Part shown: in pieces, positions 53,837-63,540 of the stretch
How positions within the stretch are numbered: the stretch's first letter is position 1
How the letters are laid out: every line of letters starts with the position of its first letter
The notes under the pieces: model-generated
What the model saw: the letters and a program-made list of their open reading frames with translations, nothing else
What the model was told of the DNA's origin: nothing
Databases searched by the model: none
Program-made: the position numbers and the translations under genes
Origin: Corynebacterium ammoniagenes DSM 20306
GTDB lineage: Bacteria > Actinomycetota > Actinomycetes > Mycobacteriales > Mycobacteriaceae
DNA length: 64,000 nt
NCBI RefSeq assembly: GCF_001941425.1
Contig: NZ_CP009244.1
Span: forward strand, 868,001-932,000
Direction: 5' to 3'

Positions 53837-56800
53837 ATGCACGCTGACGAATACAGAGATTTGGATTCAATTCGAAGGTTAAGGCTCGCCGAAGCAATAA
53901 AAGATTCGGATTCTATTAGTAATCAATCCGAGCCACGATCTGGGCTCACGCAAGGATCATCCTTAAAGCAACTGAAGGCAGAGCGGGATGAACTTGAGCG
54001 TCAAGTCCGTTCAGCTCGTGTTGCTCTTGAAGAGCTGCAGTCTGAGAATAATAGGTTGAACAATCAGCGCGCTCTTGCGGAACAACGACTGAAATCGGTG
54101 CGAGAATCGCGAACTTTTCTAGTAGGCAAAGCAGCCACCGCTCCATTTCAGGCAGTTCGGAGGGCGATTAATGACCCACGTTTAAAGAGTATGCGAATTG
54201 ATGAGAAACTCAAGACAAGTTTACGCAAGTCCCGATACATTCTTCGTGAAAGTCGCGAAAGATTAGAGAAGTCTAGCGTCGGAAGTGGTGATTATTTCAA
54301 GTCCCGTACTGAGAATAGTGATCTAGATGGTGTGCCGACGGATATTTCTGTAGATTCGAGAGCGAACCGGGGTGAAGGATCCAGCCCAGTCGATATATAT
54401 GAAAAGAAGCCTTCAGTGCGAACTTTCGAGCGAGCTATGAAGCACTTATGGTTTACCGAGGGAAAGCTTCTTTCAGCCAAAGCGTTTATAGAAAACAGTC
54501 CTCAGTATGTAGAAAAGCTTGGAGATATATCGAAGTCTCTCGCAAATAGGATCCTGGGCGAAGCACGGATTGATCCCTCCCAAATAGTGCCTGAGAGGAG
54601 CCCGTACCCGGCCTATGTCGCGGAGCCTGGCCGGATTATGTATTGTGTCCATCAATCACCTGTTTATAACTCCAACGGCTATTCAACTCGGACCCGAGGA
54701 GTGGCGAGTGGTCTAAACGCAGGCGCCGGCGATGTCGTTGTAGTTGCACGATCCGGATATCCGTGGGATTCCTCGGTGGATATTGAAAAGCCGAAGTCTG
54801 TTCGTTCTGTGTCCATACTTGACGGTGTGCAGTACGTGCATCTGCCTGGCGGAAACCTGAACCGAGACCCAATTGACCAGTACGTACTACAGTGTGCGGA
54901 TGCCTTTGTTCGGGAAGCTCGAATGATTCGTCCAAGTATCATTCAATCAGCTTCGAATTATAAGACCGCACTGCCTGCGCTTATCGCAGCCCGCCGCTTG
55001 GGAATTCCATTTGTGTATGAGGTTCGTGGATTTTGGGAAATTACGGAAGCCTCAGCAAATTCCGGCTTTCAGGAAACTGAGCGTTTTGAGTCGATGCGGT
55101 CCCTCGAAACCTTCGTTGCGCAAAATGCCGACAGGCTTCTAGCAATTACGTCTCAAGTCAGAGATGAACTTATTGTCCGCGGTATCGACCCGGAGATTGT
55201 CGAGGTTTCCCCAAACTCCGTTGACCCTGAGATATTCTTACCCCTGCCCAAAGATATTGAATATTCTCAGTCCAAAGGAATTCGAATTGATGCACCAGTT
55301 ATCGGTTTTGCCGGAAGCATTGTTGGGTATGAGGGGCTTGATCTACTCGTTGAAGCTTCTCGATTACTAAGCACTAAAGGGGTTGACCATCAAGTAGTCA
55401 TTGCAGGTTCGGGTGCCGCAGAGCAAGACTTAAAGGAGCAAGTAACCAAACTAGCACTTGACAGCCAAGTGTTACTTTTAGGGCGACTACCGCAAGATGA
55501 AATGCCGCGGCTTCACAGCACATTTGACATCGTGGTGTGTCCCAGAAGAGCGAATCTGGTTACGGAACTAGTTTCTCCATTGAAGCCACTTGAATCTTTT
55601 GCAACCGGCAAAGCTACAGTGCTTTCCAATGTTGCACCTAACAGGGATCTCGCTGGAGAAGACGAGGAGCGCGCGCTGCTTTGCGACGCAGATGATGCTG
55701 CGTCCCTGGCCAGGCAGCTGGAAAAATTGATTCTCAATGCTGATCTTCGTGCAGACTTTGGTAGAACAGCACGGCTATGGGTAGTTTCAGAGCGGTCCTG
55801 GGCTTCTCTTGGTAAAAGTATGCTTGATGCTCATAAACATGCACTTGAAGATGCCGAAAAAAAGATTTTGGGGGCCAAGCCGCTTCATACGTTGAGAGTT
55901 GGCGTTATCGGGGATGAGTTCACACGTTCAGCTCTCGAGGATGCTTTCAATGTTGAATGGCTGAGCCGCAAGAATTGGGAGAGCCAGTTGGATAGTGCGC
56001 CAAACTTCGACCTGATATTCGTGGAATCAGCATGGGAAGGAAATGGAGGAGAGTGGTGGCGTGGAGTCGGCCACTATTCCGACGAGGAAAGTACCGATCT
56101 CCGAAGCCTACTTGCCGTAGCCAGGGAGAAGGATATTCCTTCGGTTTTTTGGAACAAAGAAGATCCCATTCATTTCTCTCGTTTCGCGCCAAACGCAGCG
56201 TTTTTTGACCATGTTTTCACAACCGACGCGAACATGATTCCACGCTACATCAACGCACAGGATAGTTATAACAAAACCGTGAGTGCATTACCGTTTTTTG
56301 CCCAGCCCAAACTCCATAATCCGATGCCCAGTACTCGCGAATTCAGAGAGACAGTTGCCTATGCGGGATCGTATTACGGAGATAGGTTTAAAGAACGTTC
56401 GGAGGCTCTAGAGCGTTTGCTTGCGGCTTCAGTTCAGTATGGATTAGATATCTACGATCGTCAGGCTAATAATCCAGACTCGTCTTATAAGTTTCCGCAG
56501 ATCTATCGAAGTGCAGTGAGGGGAGGGCTTCAGTATCGGGAAACTGTTGAATCATACAAGTCGCACATCGCACATCTTAACGTAAATTCGGTGTTCGATT
56601 CTCCGACGATGTTTTCGCGACGAGTAGTTGAAATTCCAGCCTGTGGTGGCATCGTGATGAGTGCTAAAGGGAGAGGAATCACTGAGACCCTTGGATCCAA
56701 TATTGCGCATTCTGACGATCCTGAAGATCATCGTGCCTGGCTCCATGGATGGACGACTAACCCGGTAGAAAGGTTGGAGGAAATTTGGCGGCAGATGCGA

Positions 56801-58372
56801 ACCGTGTACAGGTCTCACACAACGGAAACGGCTTTGTCCATTTTGGCGCGAACCGCAGGCATTTCCGTTGAGGGCATTAAGCCAGTGGAATACACTGCGG
56901 TTTTAGAAGATTTGGCCATGTTATCACCAGCGGAACGCCTCAAACACATTGAACACGTAGCATCTCAGTCTGTACGTCCTCGCAGCGTTAAAATTTCCGA
57001 CCTAGGGGAAGAAGAAGCGGCATTTGTTAAAAAGTACGGAATTCAGGTAATGCTTGTCGACGATTTCTCCGCTTCTCATGATATCGAGGTACATTTTCCC
57101 AAAAGGTTTTCACGAACTTTTGCTGAAGATGTACTACTGCCATTACGTTTTGGGGAATTCTCAAGCATCTTCGTGCGTAGTAAACAACACTATGAAAATA
57201 TCAGTCCTGTGCTTGAACCGACTTTCTCAGAAAAACCAAGAGAGCAGCTTCTGGCAGTAAATAATCGACAAAGTACCGCAGTAGCTTCCGTCATAATCGA
57301 GTTGCCCGGAGTTTCGGAACAAAGTGAGTCAGCGCCCTCACTAGAAACAGAAATTACTGATATCGAGGGCAAAACCGTACTGGTCGCTGGGCACGATCTA
57401 AAATTTGCAGAGCCAATCATTGAAAAGTTGCATGGCTCTGGCTGCAAAGTTCTAATTGACAAGTGGGAGGGTCATAATAGACACGACTCTTATCAATCTA
57501 AAGTTTTGCTCGGTCAGGCCGATATTGTCTTTTGTGAGTGGGGACTGGGTAACGCAGTGTGGTATTCGAAGAATCTGCACGCTCACCAGTCGCTAGTGAT
57601 TAGGGTGCACTCACAGGAGCTTTTCCTACCGTTCCTCAAACAGATCAGACAATCCAGCGTTAGCAAGTTTATATTTGTTGGCGAATTGGTCCGAAAGGCA
57701 GCAATTGAATCTCATGGGATTCTTGGCGAGAAGTCGGTTGTCATACCTAACTTTGTAGATACCTCAAAGTTCGCTAAGCCTAAGGATGATACTGCGCGAA
57801 AGACTCTCGGCATCGTCGGGATAGTCCCTAGGTCTAAACGGATTGACCGTGCACTCGACGTATTAGAAGGCCTTTTAGAACAGGATCCAACCTATAAGCT
57901 GCGGATCAAGGGAAAAGTCCCGGAGGACTACCCTTGGCTTAGAAAGCGCCCCGATGAAATGGACTTCTATTCTAATCAGTATTCACGCATTATTTCCTTA
58001 AATGAAAAATGGCCGGGTGCGGTCATTTTCGATAGTTTTGGACATGATATGGAAGAGTGGTATCGCCTGGTAGGGATTGTTCTTTCGACGAGCGATTTTG
58101 AGTCGTTTCATTTAACACTTGCAGATGGTGCTTCATCCGGAGCGATGCCAGTCAGCCTCAACTGGCCTGGAGCGGATCTCATTTATCCCCTGTCTTGGTT
58201 GTTTGCAACGACGGAGGACATGGTTAATTCAATATTGAATCAAACCTTTAACGTGCAAGATGCCCAGAAATTCGTTGAGATCAATTTCAAGCAGTCCGAT
58301 TTACTAAATAGATTCGTCAAATTGCTGGTTATCGGCCATCGAGAACGTGGAACGTCGGCCAGAAACCCCTAA
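53837..58372 (+). CDS. Giant protein with three glycosyltransferase regions
   Basis: A 1511-residue protein. Residues about 40-95 form a coiled coil (LKAERDELERQVRSARVALEELQSENNRL is the core). GT4-type region 1 spans about 255-680 (YSTRTRG, VYEVRGFWEI, GFAGSIVGYEGLDLLVEA, CPRRANLVTELVSPLKPLES). Region 2, about 683-1010, is CgeB/YkvP-like (DLIFVESAWEG, VFWNKEDPIHF, VVEIPACGGIV). Region 3, about 1170-1500, is another GT-B fold (IRVHSQELFLPFL, IPNFVDTSKF, GIVPRSKRIDRALDVL, SDFESFHLTLADGASSG). It probably assembles a repeating unit from several sugars in the cytoplasm. About 240 untranslated bases precede it. Confidence 0.85.
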   Translation: MHADEYRDLDSIRRLRLAEAIKDSDSISNQSEPRSGLTQGSSLKQLKAERDELERQVRSARVALEELQSENNRLNNQRALAEQRLKSVRESRTFLVGKAATAPFQAVRRAINDPRLKSMRIDEKLKTSLRKSRYILRESRERLEKSSVGSGDYFKSRTENSDLDGVPTDISVDSRANRGEGSSPVDIYEKKPSVRTFERAMKHLWFTEGKLLSAKAFIENSPQYVEKLGDISKSLANRILGEARIDPSQIVPERSPYPAYVAEPGRIMYCVHQSPVYNSNGYSTRTRGVASGLNAGAGDVVVVARSGYPWDSSVDIEKPKSVRSVSILDGVQYVHLPGGNLNRDPIDQYVLQCADAFVREARMIRPSIIQSASNYKTALPALIAARRLGIPFVYEVRGFWEITEASANSGFQETERFESMRSLETFVAQNADRLLAITSQVRDELIVRGIDPEIVEVSPNSVDPEIFLPLPKDIEYSQSKGIRIDAPVIGFAGSIVGYEGLDLLVEASRLLSTKGVDHQVVIAGSGAAEQDLKEQVTKLALDSQVLLLGRLPQDEMPRLHSTFDIVVCPRRANLVTELVSPLKPLESFATGKATVLSNVAPNRDLAGEDEERALLCDADDAASLARQLEKLILNADLRADFGRTARLWVVSERSWASLGKSMLDAHKHALEDAEKKILGAKPLHTLRVGVIGDEFTRSALEDAFNVEWLSRKNWESQLDSAPNFDLIFVESAWEGNGGEWWRGVGHYSDEESTDLRSLLAVAREKDIPSVFWNKEDPIHFSRFAPNAAFFDHVFTTDANMIPRYINAQDSYNKTVSALPFFAQPKLHNPMPSTREFRETVAYAGSYYGDRFKERSEALERLLAASVQYGLDIYDRQANNPDSSYKFPQIYRSAVRGGLQYRETVESYKSHIAHLNVNSVFDSPTMFSRRVVEIPACGGIVMSAKGRGITETLGSNIAHSDDPEDHRAWLHGWTTNPVERLEEIWRQMRTVYRSHTTETALSILARTAGISVEGIKPVEYTAVLEDLAMLSPAERLKHIEHVASQSVRPRSVKISDLGEEEAAFVKKYGIQVMLVDDFSASHDIEVHFPKRFSRTFAEDVLLPLRFGEFSSIFVRSKQHYENISPVLEPTFSEKPREQLLAVNNRQSTAVASVIIELPGVSEQSESAPSLETEITDIEGKTVLVAGHDLKFAEPIIEKLHGSGCKVLIDKWEGHNRHDSYQSKVLLGQADIVFCEWGLGNAVWYSKNLHAHQSLVIRVHSQELFLPFLKQIRQSSVSKFIFVGELVRKAAIESHGILGEKSVVIPNFVDTSKFAKPKDDTARKTLGIVGIVPRSKRIDRALDVLEGLLEQDPTYKLRIKGKVPEDYPWLRKRPDEMDFYSNQYSRIISLNEKWPGAVIFDSFGHDMEEWYRLVGIVLSTSDFESFHLTLADGASSGAMPVSLNWPGADLIYPLSWLFATTEDMVNSILNQTFNVQDAQKFVEINFKQSDLLNRFVKLLVIGHRERGTSARNP

Positions 58373-58777
58373 CTCGTGAATTGTCAATCCTTGGCAGATT
58401 GTTTATCAGAGAGATGTAACATAAAAGACGTTATTCTAAACGGTGTGCGCTTCGGTTTGATGAATCTATAATCGCGAGTTTGAAGGTGTGAGCTTGCCAG
58501 AATATTACTCCGTCAATTTTCGAATTACTAAACTATCTTAAATAGTCTAGTCTTAAATATGCTGCTGAAGCTGAATACAAAGCTGTAACCTACATTCATC
58601 AGGAGAGGTTTGTTTGACCTCGGGATGCTTGAACGGAGATGACGCACGTTCAGCCTGACACGCGGCTCAGGGAGATGGAAAGTTAGGTGGTAGGTTCCAC
58701 CTACATAGGCCAAGAGAAAGTATGGGAAAGTACAGAATAATGGTGGGACGCTCTTACATCAGGACCTTGATCTGAGT
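58373..58777. other. Gap of about 400 bases, no gene recognised
   Basis: AT-rich stretch between the giant transferase and the 473-residue gene, with stops in all plus frames. The next gene has no good ribosome binding site at its first ATG and no earlier in-frame start after a TAG at about 58708. The upstream part may therefore be a long leader or the decayed 5' end of that gene. Confidence 0.4.
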
Positions 58778-60199
58778 ATGTATCTTAATCAGGCGATTAC
58801 ACTTAAGTTCCCAAAGCCGCGGGATGGCGAATATACTGTGAGTGGTTGGATCAAATGTCCTCCCGATAGTCGCGCGATTTTGAGATTTCTAACCGCAGGA
58901 ACTCCTAGCGATTCAGTGGACGGGCTACACTGGGCAGCCAAAGGTGGGTGGTACAAGTATCTACCGTCGTCAGGTGAGAGCGAACACTTCGAAGTACGAG
59001 CCATGTTCGACGAATATGTACACGGCACACCGGAAGTCAGAATTGAACGTTGGTTCGGAAATGGTGAGATAGAAATCTACCTGCAGGGCCATGGTTCCCA
59101 ACCTCATACCCTGTTTTGGGGCAGCGACGATGCCTACTCGAACTTTGTGGATACCAACTGGGGGCTTATTGAGAGATTTCCCCTATCCTCTTGTCTGGTA
59201 ACCGCTGGGGAGCCGAAGAGTTGGGATGCTCTTAATCGATTGCAATCTTGCAAAGGAAGCCTTACGAATTCGACGGAACTCGCAGCTGATATCCGGAAAA
59301 TTGCTTTAGAAAGGCTCCAAGAATATTCGTATGATGTATTAGTTATTGACATAGATTCTTTGAATTCTCCTATCGTGACCCATGATCGAACTTATTTCGA
59401 GGCCACTAGGTACGCAAGAGCCTTAGGCATAGTGCCGGTCGACGCACGCATCATCAATCCGGGAAGCAAAGAGTATACGGCCGTCCTGTGGAGATCTTTG
59501 ATAGCGTTACTCCAAGCGGCGCGCCCGAGGCCAGTCTTCATTACTTGGCAGAATCATAAAACCGAAATCACTGATTCCAAGGCTGCCTCTCCAAACTGGA
59601 AAAGTGTTTCGTTGTTGAATCGGAAAGAGCTTGGGAAACTGGGATTCTTGGACTTTCACAGCAGTGTTTCCGGTGGAGAGGTAGCCTCCCAACATCGAAA
59701 CCTTCGTGAACTGGTTAAACTACACCCGTTTATACTGGATGAACACTTGTCCACAATAGAACGTCCATTTTCTTTGGAAATAGTCTCTATGCCATTAGAA
59801 GTGAAAGAGCTTCCAAAGTTTACTTTGCAGGGTATGCCGAGGCACTTCGAAGTCTCGGTTGATGTTCTTGTCGCCAATAACTACCGGGATAAGAACCTTT
59901 TGCTGACTTTAGATCTCGAAAGCCAGGATGGGGCTCCAGCTGATGAAAATTTGTCTGCGTATTCAATAGCTCGGTCGAAAATGGAGGGTATTGATTACTA
60001 CAGGTACTTTCCGTCCATCCAGGGCTCAAAGACAGTGACCTTCAAGGTTGGGCTACCTGACCATATTCGATGCATCGGCATTGGCATTAAACAGGTGCGT
60101 GAACTCGATCCGGTATTTATCTCAAGAATAGAAATATTAAGCGATGTCATAATAGATGTTCCGATAGTCTCAAACATCGATCAGCCTAGGAGAGGGTAG
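58778..60199 (+). CDS. Unknown protein of the glycan island (473 residues)
   Basis: An N-terminal beta-sandwich-like stretch resembling a carbohydrate-binding module by eye (ITLKFPKPRDGEYTVSGWIKCPPDSRAILRFLTAG) is followed by a mixed alpha/beta central domain (YDVLVIDIDSLNSPIVTHDRTYFEATRYARALGIVPVDA) and a second beta-rich end. I do not recognise a family. The central part suggests a nucleotide-sugar or SGNH-like fold, but no catalytic motif stands out. No clear Shine-Dalgarno precedes ATG 58778, so the true start is uncertain. Two bases separate it from the next gene. Confidence 0.6.
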   Translation: MYLNQAITLKFPKPRDGEYTVSGWIKCPPDSRAILRFLTAGTPSDSVDGLHWAAKGGWYKYLPSSGESEHFEVRAMFDEYVHGTPEVRIERWFGNGEIEIYLQGHGSQPHTLFWGSDDAYSNFVDTNWGLIERFPLSSCLVTAGEPKSWDALNRLQSCKGSLTNSTELAADIRKIALERLQEYSYDVLVIDIDSLNSPIVTHDRTYFEATRYARALGIVPVDARIINPGSKEYTAVLWRSLIALLQAARPRPVFITWQNHKTEITDSKAASPNWKSVSLLNRKELGKLGFLDFHSSVSGGEVASQHRNLRELVKLHPFILDEHLSTIERPFSLEIVSMPLEVKELPKFTLQGMPRHFEVSVDVLVANNYRDKNLLLTLDLESQDGAPADENLSAYSIARSKMEGIDYYRYFPSIQGSKTVTFKVGLPDHIRCIGIGIKQVRELDPVFISRIEILSDVIIDVPIVSNIDQPRRG

Positions 60200-60201
60200 A
60201 A

Positions 60202-60924
60202 ATGAACAACAACGCTGATGGGCCTTCTAACGTAGGCGTTATCATTATCGGCGATTCTGGGCTGAGCGTCGATCTCGGCTTTGTTCCCGGCGGAAGCGTA
60301 TTTTTCAATGATTGGGACACTGTGGATCTGCAAAGAGATTCAACAGAGCTGATAGTAGTTGATAAAAATTCCGATCGAACCATCAAACACGTGCGCCGGG
60401 CCTTCGTTGAAGGTATCAAATCAGTAACGATTGTTTGGAATGCTGAGTTAAGTAAGCCGTACTCATTTGCCATGGTTTCACTATCTCGAGAAATGAAACC
60501 CAATAGTTTTAGAATTGTCGGTTCGACAGCCCACCTTGAAATTGTCTCCGAGCCTGTGCTTATAAGCGGTGTACAAGTTAAACCCGAAGACATGAGAAAC
60601 CGCTTGATAGAGGAATTCCGAAAACCCTCCAATATTTCGGTTGGTGAGCTCAATTTATTGATGCAGGATCATGCAGATTTACTCACGAATCTAGAAGAAC
60701 TTGCTTTGAGTGACTCCGGGCTCAAACTCGAGGTTGAAGTTTTAAGGAACAAGGTTAAACAGCTCCCTGCACTCCACGACAAGTTACGAGAGTTACAGTC
60801 GGAAAATCTGAGGTTAAGAAAAAGGAATGACGCTTTAGCTCGAAAGACCTTCAACAAATTGACGAAGCGGATACACGGGCAAACAGCTGATAAAAATGCT
60901 GCGACAGACGAAAGTAGTAGATAA
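60202..60924 (+). CDS. Unknown protein with C-terminal coiled coil
   Basis: A 240-residue protein. A globular alpha/beta N-terminus (VGVIIIGDSGLSVDLGFVPGGSVFF) is followed from about 165 by a heptad-rich coiled coil (LRNKVKQLPALHDKLRELQSENLRLRKRN) and a basic tail. The coil resembles that at the N-terminus of the 1511-residue transferase, so it might hold a transferase complex together. Ribosome binding site GGAGAGG lies in the end of the preceding gene. No family recognised. Confidence 0.65.
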   Translation: MNNNADGPSNVGVIIIGDSGLSVDLGFVPGGSVFFNDWDTVDLQRDSTELIVVDKNSDRTIKHVRRAFVEGIKSVTIVWNAELSKPYSFAMVSLSREMKPNSFRIVGSTAHLEIVSEPVLISGVQVKPEDMRNRLIEEFRKPSNISVGELNLLMQDHADLLTNLEELALSDSGLKLEVEVLRNKVKQLPALHDKLRELQSENLRLRKRNDALARKTFNKLTKRIHGQTADKNAATDESSR

Positions 60925-60926
60925 GA

Positions 60927-63122
60927 ATGGACACATTCAAAGAGCTCAAGCGTGAAATTGATATCAAGCGGGACCGCTTCGAGCGGATCGAGCGACGGGC
61001 GGCCAATTCTTCCTTGACTGTGCGTTATCTTCCAGGCGTAAGTGTCATCGTGCCTTGCCATCAAGCAGTGGGAACCCTTGGCCAAACTTTGCAAAGTCTC
61101 TACTCGCAATCGGTGGATTTTGAAGAATTTGAAGTTATCATGGTTCTTAACGGGGCTGATGACGGAAGTTCGAAGTTAGTTTCAGACTTTGCTAGTCAAC
61201 ACCCAGAAATGAACCTTCGTGTTTACCATAATTCACGATTGGGTGCTGGAGCTGCACGAAACGTGGGCCTCAATATGGTTCGCCACAAATACACCACGTT
61301 TGTTGATGCTGACGACTTCGTAGAGAAACACTTTTTAAAAAATGCCTTGGAAGCGATGCCGTCGCATGCTGCAATAGTAGCCAGTCCGATCCACAACTTG
61401 GACACTTTGGGGAGACTGGATAGTGAGAATACCTTGAACTTGCGATACGAGGAATATAGAGGAAAGACCGTTCCGGTTGCTGAGGTGCCTTGGTTACTCG
61501 GCTTTAATGCTTGTAAATTGGTACCTAGTGAACTTCTAGTAGAAAGAAGATACCGAGAAGATTTAGTGAGTGGAGAGGATCTTGTCTTCTTTTCTACGCT
61601 ATTGAGCTTGGAAAATCTAAGTGTCGTTTTTCCTTCTTCGACCGACGGGGCGGCCTATGTTCGGAGACTGTCCCAAAATTCTGTCTCGAGGAAGGCGCCG
61701 TCGTTTGATTTCAATGTAAAACAACGCGTTCAGTGTATGGCGGCGCTTAATGCGATTGATGTCACTGGTGAATCTAAAAAAGCTCTTATCATGCTTCAGC
61801 GAGCACAGGCCAGCTTTGTTAAAAAGTACCTGGAGCAGAACCCAATCGATGTAGATCGATTAGATGCCCTCTTAGTGGAGATGGCATTCGTCGATTTTCC
61901 GTGGAATTGGCTAAACGACGGAAAAGCGAGAGACCTCGTATTTTCATATTACTTTGTTCCTTACGCTGACACTTCTGCAGTTATAGCAGCGAAAGCAATA
62001 GCTGAGCGAAGTCGTATTGTGGATGTTATTTCCGCGAGTATGGACAAGAAACGGGAAAAGGATACGAGTCTAAAATTTCTCTGCTCTCGCTGGCTAGATA
62101 AGTCAATTGAAGTGTCCGTGGCTCCTTCATTTGCGGATTGGAAGCTCAACATTGAGTTTGCAAAGAAAGCTCTCGAAAGTGCAAGGAATCGCCAAGCAGT
62201 TCGCGGGACAAATTATGAAACTCTTTATTCTCGAGCACTTTGGATGGGATCGCATATTGCAGGCGCTCTATTCAAGATCGAATACCCTGAAGTAATTTGG
62301 ACTGCTGAGTTCTCGGATCCTCTTCGATTTGATGTCGAGGGCCTACCTCGTCAGGGGATGTTGCCAATTGACAGTGATTCGAGCATGTTCCTTGAAATTA
62401 TAGCTGCACGATTTGAAGAAGAACTTGAAGTCTCGACAGTCTTTGACCTTGTCGAAGCAGTGACAATGCTGCTTGCAGATGAACTGTTGTTTACGAATCA
62501 AAACCAGTTAGAGTATATGCTCTCGAAGTACCCTGAGGCTTTTGCCACAAGAGTGAGAAAGAAAGCTCAAGTTAGGGAACACCCATCTCCGAGGCAAGCG
62601 GATTATCAAGTTGTCAGAGCAGAGTCTAATTTTAGCCCGGGACGTATCAATATCGCCTACTTTGGTGCTTTCTACGTCAATCGTGGATTGGGGGATGTAT
62701 TCACCGCAATTCAAAACCTGAGTGTGAGTGAGCAAAACCAGGTATGTCTTCACATTTACTGTACCGATGTAGCTGGCGCAAAAGGACAAGTTTTAGATTT
62801 GGGGCTCTCAGGAGTTGTCAAGGTGCACCCTTACCTTCCATACTTGCAGTTTTTAAATGCTACGACGAAAGCAGATGTGCTTCTCGTAAACGATATTCAA
62901 CGTTCTGCCGACATGGAGATCAATCCCTTTCTTCCCTCTAAGTATTCTGATTACAGGGCATCAGGAACGAAAATTTGGGGGATTCTGGATGTAGGTTCTC
63001 CGCTTTCGAGGAAACCCATCGAATATAAGTCGGAGAATGGTAACGTTCCTTCTTCACTAAAGGTGTTACGCGAGATAATCAGCAAAAATCGTTTCAAAGT
63101 GGCTGCTCCTGCACTAACGTAG
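60927..63122 (+). CDS. Two-domain glycosyltransferase (GT2 plus GT-B-like C-terminus)
   Basis: A 731-residue protein. After a short charged helix, residues about 35-270 are a family 2 GT-A transferase: VSVIVPCHQAVGTLGQTLQSLYSQ, EVIMVLNGADDGS, GAGAARNVGL and the metal-binding FVDADDFVE. After a helical middle, about 565-731 look like half of a GT-B donor domain (INIAYFGAFYVNRGLGDVFTAI, ADVLLVNDIQ, PSKYSDYRASGTKIWGI). It probably adds sugars to the island's polymer. It follows the coiled-coil gene by two bases and is the last gene of the island. Confidence 0.85.
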   Translation: MDTFKELKREIDIKRDRFERIERRAANSSLTVRYLPGVSVIVPCHQAVGTLGQTLQSLYSQSVDFEEFEVIMVLNGADDGSSKLVSDFASQHPEMNLRVYHNSRLGAGAARNVGLNMVRHKYTTFVDADDFVEKHFLKNALEAMPSHAAIVASPIHNLDTLGRLDSENTLNLRYEEYRGKTVPVAEVPWLLGFNACKLVPSELLVERRYREDLVSGEDLVFFSTLLSLENLSVVFPSSTDGAAYVRRLSQNSVSRKAPSFDFNVKQRVQCMAALNAIDVTGESKKALIMLQRAQASFVKKYLEQNPIDVDRLDALLVEMAFVDFPWNWLNDGKARDLVFSYYFVPYADTSAVIAAKAIAERSRIVDVISASMDKKREKDTSLKFLCSRWLDKSIEVSVAPSFADWKLNIEFAKKALESARNRQAVRGTNYETLYSRALWMGSHIAGALFKIEYPEVIWTAEFSDPLRFDVEGLPRQGMLPIDSDSSMFLEIIAARFEEELEVSTVFDLVEAVTMLLADELLFTNQNQLEYMLSKYPEAFATRVRKKAQVREHPSPRQADYQVVRAESNFSPGRINIAYFGAFYVNRGLGDVFTAIQNLSVSEQNQVCLHIYCTDVAGAKGQVLDLGLSGVVKVHPYLPYLQFLNATTKADVLLVNDIQRSADMEINPFLPSKYSDYRASGTKIWGILDVGSPLSRKPIEYKSENGNVPSSLKVLREIISKNRFKVAAPALT

Positions 63123-63434
63123 CCGAGAAAGGAAACGTCACATTAGGCCATCTTATTGCTAGATGTGGTGGAGGGATCGGCGTTGAAAAATTGGTAGCGC
63201 TCGAGCAGGACCAGTACTTACTCCTGTGATGGCTTGTTCGCGTAAAACAGTGTATTTCACGACGCTACAGATAGAAGATTGCATTGAATTAGATCGTAGC
63301 CGCGATGTTCCTATATTCTTGTCAGCCTTTCGGGTGCGGATTGAAGGGGCAACTAAGGTGCTTTGTTTTGCTTTTTGTGTTGTTTTCGGGCATAGGAAGT
63401 AAGAACCCAATCGGCTTTGCTGGTGAAGGTGTCT
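63123..63434. other. Gap of about 310 bases beyond the glycan island
   Basis: No protein-coding frame is convincing. The right part presumably holds the non-coding end of the IS110-type element whose transposase remnant starts at 63435. The boundary between island and insertion sequence cannot be fixed, because IS110 elements lack clear inverted ends. Confidence 0.4.
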
Positions 63435-63540
63435 TTAGGCGGCAGTGACCTCCGTCTGGAGATCGCGGTAGAATTCGTGGTTTCTCATCATGGCAAGTAA
63501 GACGTTGAGTCGACGGCGCGTTATGTCTTTTGCTGCGTTT
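63435..63540 (-). pseudogene. 3' remnant of an IS110-type transposase
   Basis: The minus strand encodes about 35 residues, AAKDITRRRLNVLLAMMRNHEFYRDL and a short tail before the stop at 63435. This is the conserved C-terminal pattern of IS110-family DEDD transposases (RRRxxVLxAMLRxxxxY). The frame runs into stop codons beyond 63540, where the IS21-type end begins, so the rest of the gene is lost or displaced. Confidence 0.7.

Noticed and set aside
63159..63410. 83-codon open frame beyond the glycan island
   Set aside because: Composition not protein-like and no similarity recognised; probably part of the non-coding end of the IS110-type element.
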